Shown here in pieces: positions 1 through 6,711 of a DNA stretch of 64,000 nt. This DNA is from Flavobacterium agri. GTDB taxonomy: Bacteria; Bacteroidota; Bacteroidia; Flavobacteriales; Flavobacteriaceae. The DNA is taken from assembly GCF_013401995.1 (NCBI RefSeq), contig NZ_JACBJI010000005.1, forward strand, positions 124,843 through 188,842, read 5' to 3'. The number at the start of each line of letters is the position of its first letter. Position 1 is the stretch's first letter. The notes beneath the pieces were generated by a model. The model worked only from the letters and a program-made list of their open reading frames with translations, did not search any database and was not told the DNA's origin. The position numbers were made by a program, and so were the translations under genes.

Positions 1-332
1 GCCAAAACCCTCCAAGCGTACCATTTTTGGCGCAGCGCGCAAGCCAAAAATCAATCAAAACTTCCGAACTCCGGCGCCATGAACGCGCAGGCGGGCACCT
101 GACGCCCCGAAAATCCCGAAAAAGCGAAAAACTGTTTGAGCCCAAACAAAGTTTCCCTAACCATAGAGGTATCGGCGAGTTTTTTTCGCTTCGGGATTTT
201 CGGGCTGTCAGGTCGCCGAGCGGTCGCGCATCGGCATTTTTGCTTCTTTTGTTGCCAGACAAAAGAAGGCCCCGCCGGCAGGCGAAGCAAAGAGCGAAAG
301 CGCAGCTTTCGTGACCGAAACGTTAGATGTTT
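1..332. other. Non-coding stretch with inverted repeat
   Basis: No convincing gene is seen here. The short open frames on both strands have unnatural composition (runs of Arg, Lys, Phe) and no start context. The stretch carries a long imperfect inverted repeat (listed separately) and, near 240-270, a short palindrome-like CTTCTTTTG...CAAAAGAAG. It may be a degenerate intergenic repeat unit or the remnant of one. The window edge hides whatever lies to the left. Confidence 0.5.
97..213. repeat. Large imperfect inverted repeat
   Basis: The left arm (97-133) and right arm (177-213) are reverse complements with few mismatches; both contain CCCGAAAATCCCGAA on one strand or the other. The loop is about 43 bases. 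RNA from either strand could form a long hairpin. It lies downstream of the minus-strand regulator at 333, so it could act as a transcription end, but there is no clean U-run after it. Confidence 0.5.
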
Positions 333-1286
333 CTAAAACATCAACTCCTCCGGATCATTAAGCCTCTTAATATAAAAATCAATCTTCCTCCCCGCTTTAT
401 TAAAGAAAATCTTGCGATCGCGTGTCCCCGACAAATTCAAAGATTTCGAACTCTTGATCTGCCTCAAAAAATAATCAAAAGCCTTTTGGCAAGTGACTTC
501 ATCTTCTGTGATAAAATACCCCAAAGCCGTATACGGAATGAACATCGTCTTGTTTTCAATAGAAGAAACGATTACGTTGTTGTTCAAAATGAGCAACTCA
601 TTAAAGTACAGATGGAACTTTCCAGCGGTTTCGTCGCATTTGGCTTCGACTTTAGACAGTAATCCGCGCATGTCTTCATACAATAATTCTGCGTTGGTTT
701 TGGAAAGAAGGCCCGATTCGAAAAAATAAAAAATCTGCTGAAGTGTGCTGTTTATCGTCGTGTCGTTCCAGATTTCATGCACGTCGGCACGGTCGTAAGC
801 GGTTTTGATGCGTGAAATGTGCTGTTGCAGGTTTTCGGGCATCGAGAAACTTTCGAACGGTTTCTGTACGCCTGTGAGCAATTCCATCCACACGTACAAT
901 TTGAATTTAGACAACAGCGTGCCGCCAATCATATAAAACAACGGAATGTCCTTGGCCGCGTAAAACAACGAGATGTTTTCCTGGTTTTCATAGCGGTGCA
1001 AATAATCAGCCGATTGCCTGAAATACTGCGTCATGTCTTCGGGAATCTCGATTTCTTTGGTTTTTTCGACAACAAGCGTATTCGAGCCCGTAAGTATCGC
1101 ATCTATCGAAATCTTGTAATGGCGGCACAAAACCACGGCTTCCTCAATCGAGAACTTGCTTTTGGATGAAACCCGCCTGTGTGCGGCATCATAGCTGATT
1201 CCCAAGGCTACGGCGACGGCCTCTATAAGCGATCCCGATTTTATCTTTTTCCGGATGACCGAAAGCAACACATCCTGCTGGCTCAT
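333..1286 (-). CDS. HTH transcriptional regulator, Bacteroidota type
   Basis: A protein of about 317 aa. Residues 5-65 look like a helix-turn-helix of the XRE/BetR kind: a helical stretch, then GISYDAAHRRVSSKSKFS, then a helix with a Cys-Arg-His-Tyr stretch. The remaining 250 residues are helical, without a recognised catalytic motif, and probably form a sensing or dimer domain. The start at 1286 (Met-Ser-Gln-Gln) is preferred over one 48 bases upstream because TAGATTTG (1308-1301 on the minus strand), a good -7 box, lies between them. It diverges from the lipoprotein gene at 1385. Target genes cannot be told from the sequence. The regulator call is an inference from the N-terminal domain only. 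Confidence 0.65.
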   Translation of the reverse strand: MSQQDVLLSVIRKKIKSGSLIEAVAVALGISYDAAHRRVSSKSKFSIEEAVVLCRHYKISIDAILTGSNTLVVEKTKEIEIPEDMTQYFRQSADYLHRYENQENISLFYAAKDIPLFYMIGGTLLSKFKLYVWMELLTGVQKPFESFSMPENLQQHISRIKTAYDRADVHEIWNDTTINSTLQQIFYFFESGLLSKTNAELLYEDMRGLLSKVEAKCDETAGKFHLYFNELLILNNNVIVSSIENKTMFIPYTALGYFITEDEVTCQKAFDYFLRQIKSSKSLNLSGTRDRKIFFNKAGRKIDFYIKRLNDPEELMF

Positions 1287-1300
1287 ATTTGCGATTTTCA

Positions 1301-1308
1301 CAAATCTA
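1301..1308 (-). promoter_or_regulatory. Candidate -7 box for the HTH regulator
   Basis: TAGATTTG on the minus strand matches the Bacteroidota -7 consensus TAnnTTTG and lies 15 bases before the chosen start codon. No clear -33 TTG at the expected distance. Confidence 0.4.
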
Positions 1309-1355
1309 TATTTTTTTAAACACAAATCGCACAAATCAGGTTGCTTTTATCGCAA

Positions 1356-1363
1356 TAGCTTTG
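1356..1363 (+). promoter_or_regulatory. Candidate -7 box for lipoprotein gene at 1385
   Basis: TAGCTTTG matches TAnnTTTG and lies 21 bases before the ATG at 1385. It fits a divergent promoter pair with the regulator, but no -33 element is evident. Confidence 0.4.
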
Positions 1364-1384
1364 GGTCAAACAAAAAATGAAATC

Positions 1385-1966
1385 ATGAAAAAAGGTATTG
1401 CAATTTTATCGATCCTGGCGTGCGCGTCCTGTTCGCATTATGTCGTGAACCAAGCGGGTTACACACGTCCGCCGAAGCATTACGACTTTCCGTATCGCCA
1501 TCGCGTAAAACCGCTTGCTGATTTGTCGTTGATCGATACCACGGCCATCTATTATCTGCACGACGCCAATTATTACAGGAATTCGGATGCGTACAAAGTA
1601 CCCGATCGCTACATGCGGTTTTATGCCGACGGGCGCGTAAAGGTGCAAGGCACGAAAGCCTTTCCGAGAATCGAGGACGTCAACGATCCCGAAAAAGGCG
1701 TTGTCGGATACTATTACCTAAAAGGCGATTTGTTGCGCATCCAACTCTATTCGGATATCAACGCGGGGTCGGACCAGCTCAAGTTCGGAAAAGTCGACCA
1801 AAACGGCGACGTCATCCTATTGCACGACAATCCGCGTACGACGTATTGCATCGGATTCGGTAAAAAAAGAACAGATTACCTGATCGAGAAAGGCTCGTAT
1901 TTCAATCCGTTGGTCTTCAAAAAGATCAAGCTCGAAGGGATGACGTATCAAAAAGGCAATTGGTAA
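1385..1966 (+). CDS. Hypothetical lipoprotein
   Basis: A 193-aa protein that I do not recognise as a named family. The N-terminus MKKGIAILSILACASC is a typical lipoprotein signal with Cys-16 as the lipidated residue. The mature part is rich in Tyr and charged residues and looks like a beta-rich envelope protein. The ATG at 1385 is chosen because it starts the signal peptide directly; the in-frame extension upstream to 1289 would bury it. The next gene starts one base after the stop codon, so the two are probably co-transcribed. Function unknown. Confidence 0.7.
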   Translation: MKKGIAILSILACASCSHYVVNQAGYTRPPKHYDFPYRHRVKPLADLSLIDTTAIYYLHDANYYRNSDAYKVPDRYMRFYADGRVKVQGTKAFPRIEDVNDPEKGVVGYYYLKGDLLRIQLYSDINAGSDQLKFGKVDQNGDVILLHDNPRTTYCIGFGKKRTDYLIEKGSYFNPLVFKKIKLEGMTYQKGNW

Positions 1967-1967
1967 A

Positions 1968-2579
1968 ATGACAGACATGAAAAAAGTACCGTATGTTCTT
2001 TTGTTGTTCCGACTTTTGTGCGGACCGGCCATGATCGCGTTGTGTTATTTCCCGTTCGACGGATTGCGTGCCACGCTCGGCATCTTCATCACTTTAGGAA
2101 TACTGTCGGACATTTTCGACGGTATCATTGCAAGGAAAACCGGAATCTCATCCGAAAAATTAAGGCGAATGGACAGCCAGACCGACCTCGTCTTCTGGGT
2201 GTGCGCCGGATGGTGTGCGTGGCTGCTCGAACCTGCGTTGATCTCGTCCCACAAAATACCGATCATCACCATTTTTGTGATGGAAGCCTTGACTTACGTG
2301 ATCAGCGTCGCAAAATTCGGAAAGGAAACCTGCACGCACGCACTGTTGTCCAAGCTTTGGGGAATTACGTTGTTCGCCGCGTTCATCGGGATTATCGGTT
2401 TCGGATATGCGGGCGCGACGTTTTATATCATGTTCACCGTCGGGATCATCGCGCACCTAGACGTTTATCTGATCATACTTTTATTGCGCGATTGGACACA
2501 CGACGTCCCGAGTTCGTGGCACGCCTTACAATTGCGCAAAGGCAAAATCATAAAACGCAACGATTTGTTCAACGGCTGA
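1968..2579 (+). CDS. CDP-alcohol phosphatidyltransferase family protein
   Basis: A 203-aa membrane protein with several hydrophobic helices. Residues about 47-73 carry the CDP-alcohol phosphotransferase signature DGxxARx8Gx3Dx3D in the form SDIFDGIIAR...RRMDSQTD. Enzymes of this family swap CMP on a CDP-alcohol for another alcohol to make phospholipids. All four Asp are present, but the conserved Gly is Leu here. The gene follows the lipoprotein with a one-base gap. ATG 1968 or 1977 could be used. It is convergent with the MG2 protein at 2580 with no gap. The substrate cannot be assigned. Confidence 0.8.
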   Translation: MTDMKKVPYVLLLFRLLCGPAMIALCYFPFDGLRATLGIFITLGILSDIFDGIIARKTGISSEKLRRMDSQTDLVFWVCAGWCAWLLEPALISSHKIPIITIFVMEALTYVISVAKFGKETCTHALLSKLWGITLFAAFIGIIGFGYAGATFYIMFTVGIIAHLDVYLIILLLRDWTHDVPSSWHALQLRKGKIIKRNDLFNG

Positions 2580-4229
2580 TCATTTCACCTCGAATTCAAT
2601 TGTAGAAAAAACGGGCAAGCCGTCTTGGGAAACACCTTCCACGACGGCTTCGAACGTGCCTTTCACATCGGAAGCGTAAAAAGAGACTTCGGTTTTGGAT
2701 GAATCGAGGTTCGGAATCCAAGCCAATTGATAGCGATAATCTGGGATTCGCTCATCCGATTTGGCAGAATAATCTTGTGTGAAATACTCTTTTGGGGCAA
2801 ACGGACGCGGCAACTTATCTTTAAAAATGAACCCGCCTTTCGACTTTGGTTCATAGTTGCCGTCTTTGGTCGCGACGCTGATCAATCCGTTGAAACCTTC
2901 GGATCCCAAATAATAATAACCCGGAATGATCGTGAATTTCTCTATGTTTTTGGCCGGATAGTCGAAAAGTTCGGTAGGATCGGGAAGCCAGATGCCGTCT
3001 ACGATCACAAGCGAAGCACCGATCGGATCGTAACCTTCGAGATGTTCGCGCACATGAAGTTCGTATTTGCCGTCTTTTTTGGTGTAATACGTTTCTTCGA
3101 CGACTTCGGTAATCGTTTCGGCAACCGTAGGGAAACGGGTGTAGGCATCCAAAGCGAAAACGGTTCCCGACGGTTCGTAAAACGCTTTAGAAGTCGGGAA
3201 AGCCCGAATGCTGTCCTTTCTGTGCAAATGATAAGCGTTTTCAATCTGGCTGGCCACGGCATGTTCGCGCAACGTATTTTTCGCAAAAGCGTTGATCGGG
3301 TAATCAGGGAATTGCAGGGTCGAAAAATCGGGCTGCGGCAATCCGTCGAGTTGAACTTCGAAAGCTTCTTTTTTGTCACCGACGATCTGGACGACGGCTT
3401 CTTTTTGAAGATAGGCGTTTTCGAGCGTGAAGATAAAACTTCCGTCGGCTCGCGTCCTGGCGATTTTGGTCGCGAAGTTCTTGCCGGGAATCGAAAGGCT
3501 TATCACGATGTCATTGACGGCTTCAGCGTTTTTGGAGGTCACTTTTCCGCTGATGATTTCGCCCCGCACTTCGGGAAGGTTGTTTTTTTCGGATAGCTTG
3601 AATTCGTTCGAAGCCATTTCGGTATTGGCTTTCACGACAGACGACAGCGTGTCTTTTTTGCGCACTGAAAGCGCATAGTTCCCATTTGGCAACTTTAAGC
3701 CGAGCGTGACTTTTTCCCTTTGCGTCCACGCGTTTTTGGCTAATGTGATTTCGCCCGATTTGCTTGCGGTAGGATTCATCACGGGCACATTTTTCAAAGC
3801 GTTTTTAACCGAAGACGTGAACGGATCGACAATCGCTAAATCGGTCTGGAAATACAAAGATGCGGGCTTGTCGACCATCCATCGTGTATAACCTATAAGT
3901 TTGTACATGCCCGAAGCGAGCGATGCGGGAATAAAAAAATCGCCTTCGCCCGAACCGTTTTCCAATAGCAGTTTTTGGGTAAACACCGCTTTCTTGTCGG
4001 AAGATACCAAAGTGACATAGGCAATGCGGCTCAACGTGCTCGGTTTTCCGTCGCGGTCAACGCAGAACATTTTGTAATAAAGCGTTTCTCCGCTTACCAA
4101 TGCCGATGCATTCACGTGTACCTTGATTTTTTCGGTGAACGAAACGGAAGCGTTTTTGTTTTGCTGCGCTTGGATGCATCCCGAAAAGATCAGGAAAAAT
4201 GTTATTCGGATGTAGGTCAATCTTGTCAA
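2580..4229 (-). CDS. MG2-like / TonB plug-like surface protein
   Basis: A 549-aa exported protein. The signal segment LIFSGCIQAQ could be cut by signal peptidase I or, at the Cys, by lipoprotein signal peptidase. Residues about 30-125 resemble the macroglobulin MG2-type domain common in Bacteroidota (sequence around VSGETLYYKMF). Toward the C-terminus a stretch with VIVDGIWLPD and GSEGFNGLISVATKDG resembles a TonB receptor plug, but no barrel follows. It is the last gene of the five-gene minus-strand operon that contains the TonB receptor. The protein at 20885 has the same layout. It probably works at the cell surface with the receptor; the substrate is unknown. Confidence 0.7.
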   Translation of the reverse strand: MTRLTYIRITFFLIFSGCIQAQQNKNASVSFTEKIKVHVNASALVSGETLYYKMFCVDRDGKPSTLSRIAYVTLVSSDKKAVFTQKLLLENGSGEGDFFIPASLASGMYKLIGYTRWMVDKPASLYFQTDLAIVDPFTSSVKNALKNVPVMNPTASKSGEITLAKNAWTQREKVTLGLKLPNGNYALSVRKKDTLSSVVKANTEMASNEFKLSEKNNLPEVRGEIISGKVTSKNAEAVNDIVISLSIPGKNFATKIARTRADGSFIFTLENAYLQKEAVVQIVGDKKEAFEVQLDGLPQPDFSTLQFPDYPINAFAKNTLREHAVASQIENAYHLHRKDSIRAFPTSKAFYEPSGTVFALDAYTRFPTVAETITEVVEETYYTKKDGKYELHVREHLEGYDPIGASLVIVDGIWLPDPTELFDYPAKNIEKFTIIPGYYYLGSEGFNGLISVATKDGNYEPKSKGGFIFKDKLPRPFAPKEYFTQDYSAKSDERIPDYRYQLAWIPNLDSSKTEVSFYASDVKGTFEAVVEGVSQDGLPVFSTIEFEVK

Positions 4230-4290
4230 AGCGATCTTATTGATGATATGTTGTATGATTTTGTCATGTCTGATTTTCTGTGTTCTTCAC

Positions 4291-5487
4291 TCAATCTTGC
4301 CAAAACGCGGGTTGTACATTCGATCCCGTTACGCGGCAGTCGCCACACTGGTCACTCACCATGATATAAAACCCCTGGTTATCCTGTTCGTAATACGTGA
4401 TCGTTCCGGCACTCAGATCATTGATCAGGTCGAGAGCCAAAAGCGGACCCGGGGCGAACACGTTCTGGTTGTAGGTGAAAAAAGTGCATTCGTAAGGCCA
4501 AGGCGGTGCAATGGTACTTGGGAAAATGTCGTTGAAATTGAACATAAGTACCTTTTCGGAAACCGATGAAACTTCGAAGTATCCAATCACTTTCTCGTTC
4601 GGATGTTGATCATTGCGCATGTTGCCGTAAAAGAAACCGGGTTGGTTCTGCGACAATATATTTCCGGTAGACGAGAATTCGCGGAGCGTCTTGTAAAATG
4701 TATACGAAGCCAGGTTCTGTACATATTGGCGCACCTTGATGCCGTAACGGTCATTGAGGATGTAACTCGTGTCGACTATAGCGCGTATCGGGAAATTGAT
4801 TACGCGGTCTTCGCTGAGCTGTTGGGTCGAAGTTACTAGGATTTTGTTCGATTTTCCTTTTCGGTAGCAAGTACGTGCATCTTCGGTTCGCGGAAGCAGC
4901 AAAATTTCGGGATATGAATCGTCGTCATTGTTGTCCGGAAAAAGCACCACTTCACTTTCCGAATAAAAAGGCACCTTGAAACGGCCTGCCTCTTCGTATT
5001 CGTATCGATAGTATCTTGAAGTGCCTGTCGGATCGTAAGTATTCACCCTGATTTCCACTCCTTGTTCGTTCCCGATACCGATAGCGACGGGTGTCAGGTT
5101 TTCTATGGGAGTTGCCGTGGTCAGTTTTTCGGCGGTAGAAGAATACGAATTGCCGTCTGAAGTCACGATATGCAAAGTGTATTTATGCTGCGCATCGGGT
5201 ATGAATGCGTTTTCCGAAATATATTCGGCATCCTGTTCCTCAAAAGGCATCACGTTTCCCGAATCGTCTTCGAGATACACGTCGGCACCGCTTTCAAACG
5301 AGGGTCCGGTTTCTTCAAGGCGATAGGTACGCGATAACTTGACCACATGCTGTTTCATTTCGTTGGTAATCGTCGCTTGTATGACCAACGCGCTTTCAAA
5401 CCTCGTAGACTGTAACGCATACGGTTCGGTGCAACCGATTATGGTTCCCAATAAGAAGATGTAAATCAAAAGACGCATCGCATTCAT
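4291..5487 (-). CDS. DUF4249 domain lipoprotein (copy 2)
   Basis: A 398-aa lipoprotein of the DUF4249 family, which in Bacteroidota is usually encoded next to TonB-dependent receptors and is thought to help on the surface with uptake. The signal peptide ends LLGTIIGC-TEPYALQ. The body opens with ESALVIQATITNEMKQHVVK, typical of the family. It is closely similar to the preceding gene (5501-6709) along its whole length and both end in nearly the same residues (FWQD), so the pair arose by tandem duplication. The gap to that gene is 13 bases. The start could also be the Met three codons later. Confidence 0.85.
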   Translation of the reverse strand: MNAMRLLIYIFLLGTIIGCTEPYALQSTRFESALVIQATITNEMKQHVVKLSRTYRLEETGPSFESGADVYLEDDSGNVMPFEEQDAEYISENAFIPDAQHKYTLHIVTSDGNSYSSTAEKLTTATPIENLTPVAIGIGNEQGVEIRVNTYDPTGTSRYYRYEYEEAGRFKVPFYSESEVVLFPDNNDDDSYPEILLLPRTEDARTCYRKGKSNKILVTSTQQLSEDRVINFPIRAIVDTSYILNDRYGIKVRQYVQNLASYTFYKTLREFSSTGNILSQNQPGFFYGNMRNDQHPNEKVIGYFEVSSVSEKVLMFNFNDIFPSTIAPPWPYECTFFTYNQNVFAPGPLLALDLINDLSAGTITYYEQDNQGFYIMVSDQCGDCRVTGSNVQPAFWQD

Positions 5488-5500
5488 ATCGTCACTTGTA

Positions 5501-6709
5501 TTAGTCTTGCCAGAAATCGGGTGGTACGTTCGATCCGGTAACGCGACAATCTACGCATTGACTGCTGGCCAGCGTGTACCATCCCTGAGCGTTCCAAGTG
5601 TGGAAAAACATAGATCCGGCCGAAGTCAGATTGATGATCACATGTGCGTCACCCAAAGGTCTTGGAGACGACCAATCGTCCTGATTCAAATCGCGTTCGG
5701 TACATTCGTAAGGCCACGGAATGGGAAGGTTGTTCGGGAAAATGTCGTTGTAATCGAACAGCAATGTCATTTCGGACACAGACGAAACCTCGAAATATCC
5801 GATTACTTTTTCGCTCGGATCGTTATCGTTGCGGATATTTCCGTAAAAAAAGCCCGGTTGGTTCTGCGACAGAATGCTTCCGTTCGATGAAAGCTCGCTC
5901 AGCGTCTTGTAGAACGTATAAGACGCCAGATTTTGTACATATTGACGCACCTTGATTCCGTATCGGTCGTTAAGGATGTAGCTTGTGTCTGCAAGGGTAC
6001 GTATCGGAAAGTTCACGACTCGGTCCTCGCTGAGTTGATTCGTAGAAGTCACGACGATACTTTTCGAACGCCCTTTGCGATAACAAGTGTGCGCTTCTTC
6101 TGTCCTTGGCCACAAATAGATTTCGGGAAAAGCGTCGGTATCGCTGTCGTCGGGTCCGATCACGATTTCGTTATCGCTCCACATAGGTGTTTGGAAACGC
6201 CCGGCCTCTTCGTATTCGTATCGATAGTATTTCGAAGTCCCCGTAGGATCGAATGAATTGACACAAATCTTGACGCCTTGTCCACCTCCCAAATTTGCAA
6301 CTATCGGATTTAGACTTTCGATTGGTGTGACCGTCGTCTGCTTTTCGGGAGTCGAAGAATACGACTTGCCATCCGAAGTCGTGATGTGCAACGTATAACT
6401 GCGCTGCGGATCGGGTGCGAACGCATTTTCGGCTACATACATCGTGTCCTGTTCGGTAAAGTTTACAGTCGCGCCTAAATCGTCCTGAAGGTATACATTG
6501 GCGCCGATTTCGAACGTCGGCCCGTCTTCCTCAAAGCGATAAGTACGCGAGAGCTTGATCGCATGCTGTTTCACTTCGTTGGTAATCGTAGCTTCTATGA
6601 CCAGGGCATTTTCGAAATTGCGTGTCTGGAGTGCGTAAGGATCTGTACAACCCAAAAGCAAAAGTGCAGCCAGACAGCAAAAAAGCGATATTCTATACGT
6701 CCTTTTCAT
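5501..6709 (-). CDS. DUF4249 domain lipoprotein (copy 1)
   Basis: A 402-aa DUF4249 lipoprotein with signal CCLAALLLLGC-TDPYALQ. It shares long blocks with the next gene, including SYILNDRYGIKVRQYVQNLA, and differs mainly in the last third. It starts two bases after the stop of the TonB receptor gene, so translation is likely coupled. Predicted place: outer membrane, probably outward facing. Inference from family context: a substrate-binding or accessory protein for the adjacent receptor. The cargo cannot be deduced. Confidence 0.85.
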   Translation of the reverse strand: MKRTYRISLFCCLAALLLLGCTDPYALQTRNFENALVIEATITNEVKQHAIKLSRTYRFEEDGPTFEIGANVYLQDDLGATVNFTEQDTMYVAENAFAPDPQRSYTLHITTSDGKSYSSTPEKQTTVTPIESLNPIVANLGGGQGVKICVNSFDPTGTSKYYRYEYEEAGRFQTPMWSDNEIVIGPDDSDTDAFPEIYLWPRTEEAHTCYRKGRSKSIVVTSTNQLSEDRVVNFPIRTLADTSYILNDRYGIKVRQYVQNLASYTFYKTLSELSSNGSILSQNQPGFFYGNIRNDNDPSEKVIGYFEVSSVSEMTLLFDYNDIFPNNLPIPWPYECTERDLNQDDWSSPRPLGDAHVIINLTSAGSMFFHTWNAQGWYTLASSQCVDCRVTGSNVPPDFWQD

Positions 6710-6711
6710 GG

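Noticed and set aside
27..336. Overlapping short frames on both strands at the left edge
   Set aside because: Strange composition, no start context, and they overlap a large inverted repeat. More likely non-coding.
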